This document shows, in pieces, positions 8,879-17,400 of a stretch of DNA of 64,000 nucleotides. The notes below the pieces were generated by a model. It was not told the origin of the DNA, did not search any database, and saw only the letters and a program-made list of their open reading frames with translations. A program made the position numbers and the translations under genes. The DNA is from Pseudomonas sp. RIT409 (GTDB lineage Bacteria; Pseudomonadota; Gammaproteobacteria; Pseudomonadales; Pseudomonadaceae): the NCBI RefSeq assembly GCF_003052515.2, contig NZ_QARE02000018.1:1-64000 (forward strand), given 5' to 3'. Position 1 is the first letter of the stretch, and the number at the start of each line of letters is the position of its first letter.

Positions 8879-9274
8879 ATGTTTATAACTAACAGCAACG
8901 ATAAAGGTGGCGGCGAACTGCTTGGCCAGGAGCGCCGTCGGAGCTGGAGTCCCGAGCAAAAGCTGGCCATGGTGCGCGAAAGCCTGGAACCCGGGCAAAG
9001 CGTCTCGGTGGTCGCCAGGCGCAACGGCATAAATGCCAACCAGCTTTTCCTGTGGCGCAAGTTTTATCAGGAAGGCAGCTTGTCGGCGGTCAGTGCCGAC
9101 GAAGCCGTCGTTCCGGCTTCTGAGCTGAACGATGCGTTGAAGCAAATCCGCGAACTTCAGCGAGTACTTGGCAAAAAGACCATGCAAGCCGAAGTGCTCA
9201 AAGAGGCCGTGGAGATTGCTCGTTCGCGAAAATGGATGGCGCACTCACCCTTGTTGCCGGGGGACGACCAGTGA
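8879..9274 (+). CDS. IS3-family transposase OrfA
   Basis: A 131-residue helix-turn-helix protein with the IS3/IS911 OrfA pattern: RRSWSPEQKLAMVRESL, then VARRNGINANQLFLWRKFY (the helix-turn-helix), then a leucine-zipper-like segment ALKQIRELQRVLGKKTMQAE. It binds the IS ends and normally forms a fusion with OrfB by programmed frameshifting. The frame is complete to the stop at 9274. The start at ATG 8879 is the first one available and lies 78 bp inside the proposed left end. It overlaps orfB by about 43 nt. Confidence 0.85.
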   Translation: MFITNSNDKGGGELLGQERRRSWSPEQKLAMVRESLEPGQSVSVVARRNGINANQLFLWRKFYQEGSLSAVSADEAVVPASELNDALKQIRELQRVLGKKTMQAEVLKEAVEIARSRKWMAHSPLLPGDDQ

Positions 9275-10108
9275 AGCTGGTCAGCGAAAGTCTCGGTGTG
9301 TCGCGCTCTCAGTTAACTGTTCGGCTCAAACCAGGCGCGCAGTCAAAAAGGCACGGCGTGCTCGGCACTCGGATGACACGGCTGTAGTGGCTGAAATTCG
9401 AGAGCATCTTGGCGATTTTCCCACGTATGGCTATCGCCGAATATGGGGCTTGCTGCGCCGAGCCCGCGAGCAGTTGGCACTGCCTGCGATCAATGTGAAG
9501 CGGGGGTGCCGCGTGATGCCTGACCACCGACTTTTGCTGGCACGTCGTGTAAAGCCGCCTGGTGTTGCTCGAAAGCATGAAGGTCGCGTCGCTGTTGCTA
9601 CTAGCAACCCCCGGTGGTGTTCCGACGGGTTTGAATTTCGCTGCGATGACGGCGCCAAGTTGAACGTGAGCTTTGTATTGGAGTGCTGCGACCGATAGGC
9701 GATTGGCTGGGTGGCCAGCCCGACCGGTTATAGTGGCGACGATATTCGCGACTTGATGCTAGAAAGCGTGGTGAAGCGGTTTGGCGATTAACTCCCCAGC
9801 ACGCCTGTGCAGTAGCTGAGTGAAATGGCTCGGCCTATATCGCAGAGCAGACTCGGCTCTTTACACAACAAATCGGCTTGCAGCCTGTGACCACGCCGGT
9901 TCGCAGCCCGCAAAGTAACGGCATGGCCGAGAGCTTCGTGAAGACCATCAAACGCGACTACGTGGCCCACATGCCTCGCCCGGACCACGAAAAGGCGTTA
10001 TGCAACCTGACAATCGCTTTCGAACATTACAACGAGGAGCGTCCACACAGCGCGCTGAAATACCGCTTTCCCAGAGAGTTCAGGCGTATGAAGACGGCAT
10101 CAAGTTAA
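9232..10108 (+). pseudogene. IS3-family transposase OrfB, degenerate
   Basis: Similarity to the IS3 DDE transposase (HTH_21 plus rve core) is spread over several frames. It starts at ATG 9232 and stops at 9387. The main body is read in another frame (YGYRRIWGLLRRAREQLALP, then WCSDGFEFRCDDGAKLNV). A stop follows at 9696-9698, with further stops near 9788 and 9813. A frameshift close to 9820 leads into the C-terminal part (VRSPQSNGMAESFVKTIKRD). The first Asp and the Glu of the DDE triad are readable, but the middle SDNG motif is destroyed. The gene cannot make a working transposase. Confidence 0.85.
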
Positions 10109-10209
10109 CGAGGTGGCGGTGTCCGGTTTTGTAGCGGCCAGTAAAGGGTTTTGGCTGCTGGAGGGAGAGATTGCAACGGGGCTTTTTGGATTGTGCAATT
10201 CCCTAGAGA

Positions 10210-10258
10210 GCCCGGAAATGCTGGAGGAGATGGAGCGGGTAGAGGGAATCGAACCCTC
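10210..10258 (+). repeat. Island border at intact tRNA-Gly (att-like direct repeat)
   Basis: This is the second copy of the about 49-bp direct repeat, sharing GCCCGGAAATGCTGG, the CCA end and 22 nt of the tRNA-Gly 3' part with 5214-5262. Here it is part of the complete tRNA gene, so the island is attached at the tRNA 3' end. Confidence 0.75.
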
Positions 10259-10304
10259 AACTAAAGCTTGGGAAGCTTTCGTTTTACCACTAAACTATAC
10301 CCGC
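10231..10304 (-). tRNA. tRNA-Gly (anticodon CCC)
   Basis: Read on the minus strand, 74 nt form a full cloverleaf. The acceptor stem is GCGGGTA / TACCCGC with discriminator T and an encoded CCA. The D-loop is GTTTAGTGG, the anticodon stem AAAGC / GCTTT with loop TTCCCAA, and the T-arm GAGGG-TTCGATT-CCCTC. The anticodon is CCC, which decodes GGG. It serves as the integration target of the neighbouring island. Confidence 0.95.
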
Positions 10305-10442
10305 TTTTTTTCGCGCCTTGCTCGGGAGAGCGGGTGGCCTGAGGGCCGTGACGCGTTCAGCGGGTGACTTTGTACCAGATGCCGCCTGTGAAATGAAGTG
10401 TTATCTACCTGCTTGGATCATTAAGGTTCCGATACCAAGGCT

Positions 10443-10490
10443 GGGATTCATTCGCCAAGGCACGTGTGCCATTGCGGGCGAATGAATCCC
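10443..10490. repeat. Perfect 14-bp inverted repeat (REP-like, possible terminator)
   Basis: GGGATTCATTCGCC (10443-10456) is perfectly inverted at 10477-10490, and the loop contains an inner GGCAC/GTGCC hairpin. It lies just past the stop of phaG, so it may end that transcript. It lacks a T-run and differs from the GCGCGCTTGCCCGCG REP type found elsewhere in the window, so it may be another class of palindromic repeat. Confidence 0.6.
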
Positions 10491-10509
10491 TACCGTTGAT
10501 ACGTTGCGG

Positions 10510-11394
10510 TCAGATTGCAAATGCATGGTGCGTCTGGGCCTGTCGATAGCGGTGTCGGCGGGGTTCTGCAGGTGCGGCCAGGAAGCCGAGCAGGGCGCTC
10601 TGGGACTCTGCGCACGCGGCTTTGTGTTCCATGTCCAGGAAATGGCCAGCTTCTTTGATGGTAGTGAAGTGGCAATCGCGCACGTGGTTCTGAAACAGCC
10701 TCGCATCCTGCGCCGAGGTGTATTCGTCCCATTCCCCATTCATGAACATGACCGGCACGTTGATACGTTTCGCCGCCGTCAATTGTTTCTGGGTTGTGGC
10801 TTCCAGCACATGGTTGATGTGATGGTGCATCTGCGCGTACTCGTGAAGGTCCAGCGAGCTGACGTGCCTGTAGTTGAAGCGCTTGAACAGCGAGGGCAGG
10901 TGCTTGCCAATGGTGCTGTTGATCAACGCGCCCACTTCGAATCGGTCGAACGCGCCCAAATACTGCTGGCCTCGAGTGAGGTAGTCGCGCATCGGTTCGT
11001 TGATCACCGGTGAAAACGAACTGATCACCGCTTTTTCGATGCGCTTGGGCCGATGGGCCAGGGCGACCAAGGCCGGTGCGCCACCCCATGAGAACGACAT
11101 GATGTGTTCAGCGTTGAAATGGTCGATCAGCTCCAGCAGGATCTGCCCTTCGGTTTCCTTGGTGAGCGGGGCGTGGTTGAGGTTGTGGGGCTTGGATTTG
11201 CCCGCGTACGGCTGGTCATACAGAACCACGTTGAACTGCGGGTGAAGGTTGCGGACGGTTTGGGCGAATGATGCGGTCGTGGCCAGTGAGCCGTTGACCA
11301 TGATGATGGTCTTTTCGGCGGCATCTGCGCGATAGAACTCCGTGTGAACCCGAAACTGGCCCTGTATATCAAGCACAGCGATTTCTGGCCTCAT
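10510..11394 (-). CDS. phaG: PhaG, 3-hydroxyacyl-ACP thioesterase/transacylase
   Basis: A 294-residue alpha/beta hydrolase closely resembling Pseudomonas PhaG and related to RhlA. It has VNGSLATTASFAQTVRNLHP near the start, the nucleophile elbow SFSWGG, an INEPMRDYLTRG segment, the GHFLDMEHK histidine motif and the diagnostic C-terminus HAFAI. PhaG links fatty-acid synthesis to medium-chain polyhydroxyalkanoate by releasing (R)-3-hydroxyacyl groups from ACP. I placed the start at ATG 11394 (MRPEIAVLD): AGGAG lies 8 nt upstream, the product has the family length, and the alternative ATG at 11400 is too close to the site. Its upstream region carries repeated TGTCGG half-sites. Confidence 0.9.
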   Translation of the reverse strand: MRPEIAVLDIQGQFRVHTEFYRADAAEKTIIMVNGSLATTASFAQTVRNLHPQFNVVLYDQPYAGKSKPHNLNHAPLTKETEGQILLELIDHFNAEHIMSFSWGGAPALVALAHRPKRIEKAVISSFSPVINEPMRDYLTRGQQYLGAFDRFEVGALINSTIGKHLPSLFKRFNYRHVSSLDLHEYAQMHHHINHVLEATTQKQLTAAKRINVPVMFMNGEWDEYTSAQDARLFQNHVRDCHFTTIKEAGHFLDMEHKAACAESQSALLGFLAAPAEPRRHRYRQAQTHHAFAI

Positions 11395-11482
11395 ATCCAT
11401 GTCTCCTGACGTTAAACAGGTGTGCGCGCAACCAGGTTGCACGAGTTTCGTGACAGGTAGGCAATGCCTGAAGGGGGCCCCG

Positions 11483-11569
11483 TGTCGGTCCTTTACGAAC
11501 TGGCCGACAGGTTTTGTTGTTGGCGGGCGGTTTGTCGGCAGACGTTGCCTGCAAGGCGTACGGCCGACA
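11483..11569. promoter_or_regulatory. Four alternating TGTCGG half-sites upstream of phaG
   Basis: TGTCGG occurs at 11483-11488 and 11533-11538, and its complement CCGACA at 11504-11509 and 11564-11569. These alternating orientations form two inverted pairs in the 300-bp gap between phaG and rsuA. The second pair extends to TTTGTCGGC / GCCGACAAA. This is a candidate operator for an unknown regulator. The rest of the gap holds no gene that I can see. Confidence 0.4.
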
Positions 11570-11702
11570 AAAGGTTTCTTGGAATGCGCTCGTGACTCTC
11601 CGGTCACATGTGGACCGACGATTGGATTCAAGCAGTGGCACCCTCATCCCGCAAGTGCCGTTGGGAAATTATGAAATCTACCCGCCGAGCGGTCGAAAGA
11701 CG

Positions 11703-12395
11703 TCAGATGTGCTGAATCTCTTCAGCGGTAAGCGCTCGGTACTCGCCGGGCTTCAACATCGGATCGAGTGTCAGAGGGCCCATGCGCTCGCGGTGCAGGC
11801 TCACCACTTTGTTGTTGAAGTAGCCGAACATGCGTTTGACCTGGTGATAGCGGCCTTCCACGAGGGTCAGCCGTGCGTGGTGACTGCCGAGGATGACCAA
11901 CTGGGCTGGGCGGGTGGTGAGGTCTTCGTAGGCGAAGTAAAAGCCCGCCGCGAACTGTTCGATGTAATGCTGGCCAATGGGCTGTTCGGTCTTGACTTCG
12001 TACACTTTCGGCAACAGCGTCACCGGCTGAGTCAGGCGGCGTGACCATTGGCCGTCGTTGGTGATCAGCATCAGGCCTGTGGTGTTGAAGTCGAGCCGCC
12101 CGGCAATATGCAGTTCCTGCTTATCCGGTTCTTGCAGCAGATCCAGGACCGTCGGGTGGTGAGGGTCGGTGGTTGCGCTGACGCAGCCCGGTGGCTTGTG
12201 CAGCATGAAATAACGGGCAAATTTGCCCGCTTGCAACACCTCGCCATCGACTGCCACGCGGCTGAATTCACGCACTTCATGCAGCGGCTCGCGGACGGTG
12301 GTCCCGTCGACCGTGACCCGGCCTGCGAGCAGTGCCAAGCGCACGTCTTTGCGACTGAAACGGGGCAGATTGCTGAGAAAACGGTCGAGGCGCAT
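11703..12395 (-). CDS. rsuA: 16S rRNA pseudouridine synthase RsuA
   Basis: A 230-residue protein with an N-terminal S4 RNA-binding domain (about 1-47, MRLDRFLSNLPRFSRKDVRL) and a pseudouridine synthase domain. The catalytic motif AGRLDFNTTGL has Asp102. The family converts U516 of 16S rRNA to pseudouridine. The later EGRYHQVKRMFG and HRERMGPLTLD motifs support RsuA rather than RluB/E, though close paralogues exist. Length is normal. Confidence 0.88.
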   Translation of the reverse strand: MRLDRFLSNLPRFSRKDVRLALLAGRVTVDGTTVREPLHEVREFSRVAVDGEVLQAGKFARYFMLHKPPGCVSATTDPHHPTVLDLLQEPDKQELHIAGRLDFNTTGLMLITNDGQWSRRLTQPVTLLPKVYEVKTEQPIGQHYIEQFAAGFYFAYEDLTTRPAQLVILGSHHARLTLVEGRYHQVKRMFGYFNNKVVSLHRERMGPLTLDPMLKPGEYRALTAEEIQHI

Positions 12396-12549
12396 GGCAG
12401 TCAGGTGCAGAAAAGCCGCATGGTACGCCGACGCACCGATCTTGGAGAGCGAATTCTCACCCGAAAGTCCCCAAGGTTGACGCCGGCGCGAGGCATCGTT
12501 GCCTGCGACGAGTGATCCTACCGGAGCGTCGGCAGGGAAGAGGGCGCGG

Positions 12550-12771
12550 TCAGAGGTCAGAGGGCTTTACTTCTTCAACCAGCCCTGCGCAGCGTGGGCA
12601 CAGGCAGGATTGACCTCGGACGTCATCCGGCAAGTTTGCCAGCACCGCCGGGTCGAGGGTTTCATTGAAACACCAGCAGGTGCGGTCCGCTGTGCGTGGG
12701 TCGGCCAGGGTGCAGTGATTGCGTTGGCCGCACACGGGGCACGTGTCAGGGGTGATCTCAGAGGCGCTCAT
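12550..12771 (-). CDS. Cysteine-rich CWC family protein
   Basis: A 73-residue protein with the Cys_rich_CWC pattern: CPVCGQRNHC near the start, CWCF in the middle and CLCPRCA near the end. Together these suggest zinc binding. Its start overlaps the stop of the upstream cyclase gene by 4 nt, so the two are probably co-translated. Function is unknown. Confidence 0.8.
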   Translation of the reverse strand: MSASEITPDTCPVCGQRNHCTLADPRTADRTCWCFNETLDPAVLANLPDDVRGQSCLCPRCAGLVEEVKPSDL

Positions 12772-14249
12772 GCCGGCTCCACGCTTTCAGTGCATACCCG
12801 GTTGCGGCCGCTCTGCTTGGCACTGTAAAGCGCCTGGTCCGCGCGGGCGATCAGGCTTTGCAGGGTGTCGCCAGCATGCAGTTCGGTGACGCCGAGGCTG
12901 ACGGTGACTTGCAGGGCTGCCCCCCCGAACACGTAAGTATGCTGTTCGGCCAGCAGGCGAATCTTCTCGGCGACGCGTCGGGCACCATGGGTATTGGTGT
13001 CCTTGAGCAGAATGATGAACTCCTCGCCACCCCAGCGGCAAATGATGTCGCTCTCTCGCAGACAGCGACGGACATCGTCGGAAAAACCGATCAGTACTTC
13101 GTCGCCTGCCAGATGACCGTAGGTGTCGTTCAACCGCTTGAAGTGGTCAAGGTCCAGCAGCATGGCCGAGAGCGATTTGCGCTCACGACGCATTTCGTCC
13201 ATGGCACCCAGGGCGATCCGGTCAAAGCCTCGGCGATTGGGCAGGCCGGTCAGGCTGTCGACCATGGCCTGGGTTTCAATGCGTATCTGGAAGCGGCGAA
13301 CCACGCGGTGCAGCAGGTACAACACCAGCAGCATCACGGCCAGGCAGATCGACAAGTTCAGGTACAGCGAGCGGCGAATGTCTGTCATCGCGCCGTCTTC
13401 GCGCTTGTCGACGAACAGATACCAGTTCAACTCAGGGATGTAGCGCACGTTGAGGAAATGCTCGTCACCCAGCGAAGCGTATTGATAGCTGCCGCTTTGA
13501 GGCTTGGGCATCTGCTTTTGCAGATCTTTCAGGTTCGGCAGGTCGCGCAGCGCCTGGCCTATGGCCGCGCCTTGCGGGCCGCCCTCTGCACCAGTCAATA
13601 CCAGGCGCCCGAACGTGTCGACGAAATACACGCTGCGCTGGTAACGCTGCTGGTAACGGTCAATCAGCTTGATGACCGCGTCGACAGTCAGCCCGACGCC
13701 GGTCGCACCGATGAAATTGTCGTTGTAGTCGAAGACCTTGTAATTGATGAAGAACGTCAGGTTGTCCTTGTTCGCCAGGTCTGGGTCGACGTTGATTTCA
13801 TAAGGCTCAGCCATGTCCCGCACTCGGTAATACCAGACATCGCGAGGCTCGTCCGGGCGAATCTTCTTCAATACGCCTTTGGCCTGGTAATAGGTCAGGC
13901 TCTGATTGGATACGAAAAAAGAGGTGTAGGCACCGTAGTGATCCATGACCTCCTTCAAGTATCGGGTCATTTGCTGCGGATCTTTTTCTCCAGCCACCAC
14001 CCAGTCGCGTACGAATGTGTCGCGCGCCATCATCGAGGAAATCAGGACTGGGCGGACCAGGTCTTTCTGTATTTCCGAGTAGACCGTGTCCGACGTCAGC
14101 GGTAGCTCGGTATTGACGATGCTGTCGCGAATGGCGTCCCGCGAAGCGAAATAGCTGAGCAGGGAAGTTGCCAGAAAGCCGCTCCCCAACAGGATCACCA
14201 ACGTCAAGAGCAGGGAGCGTTGTGAATGTAGTGTGGAACGAAGGGGCAT
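12768..14249 (-). CDS. Cache-sensor diguanylate cyclase
   Basis: A 493-residue inner-membrane protein. A transmembrane helix at about 12-33 is followed by a periplasmic dCache-type ligand domain (FVSNQSLTYYQAKGV, DNFIGATGVGLTVDAVI). A second helix at about 295-318 and a GGDEF domain follow. The active-site motif is GGEEF at 407-411, preceded by an RESD inhibitory site at 398-401, so it should make c-di-GMP with product inhibition. The ligand is unknown. It forms a two-gene unit with the CWC protein. Confidence 0.9.
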   Translation of the reverse strand: MPLRSTLHSQRSLLLTLVILLGSGFLATSLLSYFASRDAIRDSIVNTELPLTSDTVYSEIQKDLVRPVLISSMMARDTFVRDWVVAGEKDPQQMTRYLKEVMDHYGAYTSFFVSNQSLTYYQAKGVLKKIRPDEPRDVWYYRVRDMAEPYEINVDPDLANKDNLTFFINYKVFDYNDNFIGATGVGLTVDAVIKLIDRYQQRYQRSVYFVDTFGRLVLTGAEGGPQGAAIGQALRDLPNLKDLQKQMPKPQSGSYQYASLGDEHFLNVRYIPELNWYLFVDKREDGAMTDIRRSLYLNLSICLAVMLLVLYLLHRVVRRFQIRIETQAMVDSLTGLPNRRGFDRIALGAMDEMRRERKSLSAMLLDLDHFKRLNDTYGHLAGDEVLIGFSDDVRRCLRESDIICRWGGEEFIILLKDTNTHGARRVAEKIRLLAEQHTYVFGGAALQVTVSLGVTELHAGDTLQSLIARADQALYSAKQSGRNRVCTESVEPA

Positions 14250-14402
14250 GACCAGTCCGCTTGAAGAGGTAATCCATCAGCCAGACATGCTAGCCTGCTG
14301 CCACCCCGAAGCGCCATGGGCCGCTGCTGTTTAACGTCCGGATTCGATGCGAAATGGGCCGGTCATTGGGCGATGCGTCACGCACACCGCCCTCTCGTCC
14401 CG

Positions 14403-17400
14403 TCAGCCAGCGGTGTCCAGTACCACCACTCGCTGGCCAGCGCGCACAGCCGATCCCGGTTGGACGCGGACGTCCCGAACCACGCCCGCCATGGGGGCCG
14501 TCACTGGAATTTCCATCTTCATCGACTCCAGTACCACCAGTGTCTGCCCGGCCTCCACGCGTTGGCCGATGTCCACCTGCACTTGCCACAGGTTGCCTGC
14601 GATGTGGCTGTCGATGCTGATCTCCCCTCCCTCCAGTGTTGCCTCTTCAGTGACCTCGGCGGTGGCCTCCTCGCTGTCGAACGTGGCTTGGCCGTTGGCG
14701 ATCCATCGCTCGCGTTCCGCGTTGAAGGCCGCCTGCTGCTGGGCGCGGAACGCGGCGATGCTCGGCGCTTCCTCGGCCAGGAAAGCCTGATAATCGGCCA
14801 GCTTCAGCGTGCTGTGTTCAATCTGCAACGGATAGCGGCCCAGCGGGAAATCACGACGGATCTTCAGCAGCTCATCGGCGCTGACCGGGTAGAACCGGAT
14901 CTGGTCGAAGAAACGCAGCAGCCAAGGCTTGCCGTCGAACGCTTCGACCGCGCGGTAACGGTTCCACATCTGCAAGGTGCGCCCGACGAACTGATAGCCG
15001 CCAGGCCCCTCCATGCCGTAGACGCACATGTAGGCGCCGCCGATGCCCACCGAGTTTTCGGCCGTCCAGGTGCGCGCCGGGTTGTATTTGGTGGTGACCA
15101 GGCGATGGCGCGGGTCCAGTGGGGTGGCGACCGGCGCGCCGAGGTACACGTCACCCAGGCCCATCACCAGGTAGCTGGCGTCGAACACCGTGCGCTGCAC
15201 TTCGTCCAGGTTCGGCAGATCGTTGATGCGACGAATGAACTCAAGGTTGCTTGGACACCAGGGGGCATCCTTGCGAACCGTGGTCATGTATTTTTCGATG
15301 GCCAATTGGCACGCCGGGTCGTCCCAGGACAGAGGCAGATGCACAATACGCGAGGGCACTTGCAGGTTGTCGCTGGCGCATACCCCTTGCCACGCTTGCT
15401 CTACGATGGCCAGAAGCTCGACGAGGGGCAGCCGTTCGGGTTGGTAATGGACCTGCAACGACCGGATACCGGGGGTGAGGTCGATCACGCCATCCAACTG
15501 CCGTCCTTCCAGTGTTTGCATCAACGCGTGCCCGCGGAAGCGCAGCACCAGGTCGAGTTCCGGCGCGCCAATCTCCAGCAGCAGGTGGGTGTCGCCAGAC
15601 AGGCGGGCGACGAGGCGGGTGTCGTTTTCGCCGATATCCAGAATCACCGGAGATTGGAGGGGCGCGCTTGCCCGCGATTCCGGTGTGTCAGGCGCGACAT
15701 TTGTGTCAGGCAGCTCGCAATCGCGGGCAAGCGCGCTCCTACGGAAGAGTGTGCGAGCCTGCTCGACGGTGACCGGTGCGAATCGCACCTTGTCCCCCGC
15801 TTTCAACTGCCCCAACTGCCACAGGTCAGCCTCGATGATGGTCACTGGGCACACGAATCCGCCCAGGCTCGGCCCGTCAGGTCCGAGGATCACCGGCATG
15901 TCGCCGGTGAAGTCCACGGCCCCGATGGCATAGGGGTTGTCGTGGATATTGGAGGGGTGCAAGCCAGCCTCGCCGCCATCGGCGCGCACCCATTCCGGTT
16001 TTGGCCCGATCAGGCGGACGCCGGTGCGGCTGGAGTTGAAATGCACTTCCCAGTCAGTTGAAAAGAAGGTCTCGATGTAGGCTTCGGTGAAATATTCCGG
16101 CGCGCCATGGGGGCCGTAGATCACACGAATGTTGCGCACGGCGGGCAACTCGGTGACCTGTTCGGCGGGCAGTGTCTGGCCTGCGCTACGATCCACCAGT
16201 GGCGAGAGATGCAGCACATCGCCCGCGCGCAAGGCACGACCGCCATGCCCACCAAACTGACCTAGGGTAAAGGTGCTTTTGCTGCCCAGATAATCCGGCA
16301 CATCCAGCCCGCCACGCAGGCACAGGTAACTGCGCGCACCGGCTCCGGCGATGGTTCCCAGGGTCAGCGTCGAGCCTGCTTTGACCAGCAGTGATTGATT
16401 CATCGGCTGCGCTTGACCATCGATGCTCAACGGAATCACTGCGCCGGTCACCGCCACCACGGCATCCGTATTGAAGCGCAGCGTCGGCCCCGTCATGGTG
16501 ATTTCCAGCGCCGCGCTTCCTTCAGGATTGCCGAGCAGCCGGTTGCCCAGACGCAGCGAGCGGCTGTCCATCGGTCCCGACGGCGGCACGCCAACGGCCC
16601 AGTAGCCGAGGCGCCCCGGATAATCCTGCACGCTGGTCTGCGTGCCACCGCTCAACACTTCGAAGGTGTCGGCGTGATACACCAGCCCCTCAAGGCAGCG
16701 GGTCCACGGCTCGCCACTGGCGAAAGGGGCATCGACGATGATTTGCCGCAGGTAATCGCGGTTGGTTTCCACGCCGTACAGACGGCTGGCATCGAGGGCT
16801 TGCTCGAGTGCCTGCGCCGCAGAGGCACGGTCAGGCGCCCAGGTGATCACTTTGGCGATCATCGGATCGAAAAAGGGCGGGATCTCGCAACCGGCTTCGA
16901 CCCATGTGTCGATGCGCAGCGCTTTACCGTCAGCGGCAGGGAATTGCACCGACGTCAGTAGCCCCGGGCTTGGCTGAAAGTCGCGGCCCGGGTCTTCGGC
17001 GTATAGCCGCGCCTGAATCGCGTGGCCGTGGGGTTGCAGCCCGGCGCGCAATTGGGCCAGTGGCGGCAGGTCTCCGGCGGCCAGTTGCACCATCCAACTC
17101 ACCAGATCCACGCCCCAGACCTGCTCGGTGACGCCGTGCTCGACCTGCAGGCGCGTGTTGACCTCAAGAAAGTAGAAGCGCTGGTCGTCGCTGTCGAACA
17201 CGAACTCCACGGTTCCTGCACTGCGGTAGTCCACGGCCTTGGCCAGCGTGATCGCCGCTTCGCACAACGCTTCGGCCATGCCGGCGGGCAGGTTCGGCGC
17301 GGGCGTTTCTTCAAGGACTTTCTGGTTGCGTCGCTGCACCGAACAATCGCGAACGCCGAGGGCGATCACCTCGCCGCGACCGTCGCCGAAGACCTGCACT

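Larger units (their letters stand above)
8801..10145 (+). mobile_element. Decayed IS3-family insertion sequence (IS2-like)
   Basis: An about 1345-bp element, the usual size for this family. The proposed ends begin TTTACTG at 8801 and, inverted, at 10145. The 23-bp ends share TTTACTG, CC and a closing CCGG, with 14 of 23 positions matching. Inside are an intact-looking orfA and a broken orfB. The exact termini and any target duplication are uncertain. The element is unlikely to be self-mobile because orfB is disrupted. Confidence 0.65.

Noticed and set aside
14316..16061. 581-codon plus-strand reading opposite the carboxylase
   Set aside because: It mirrors the high-GC carboxylase gene, whose domains are unmistakable on the minus strand.
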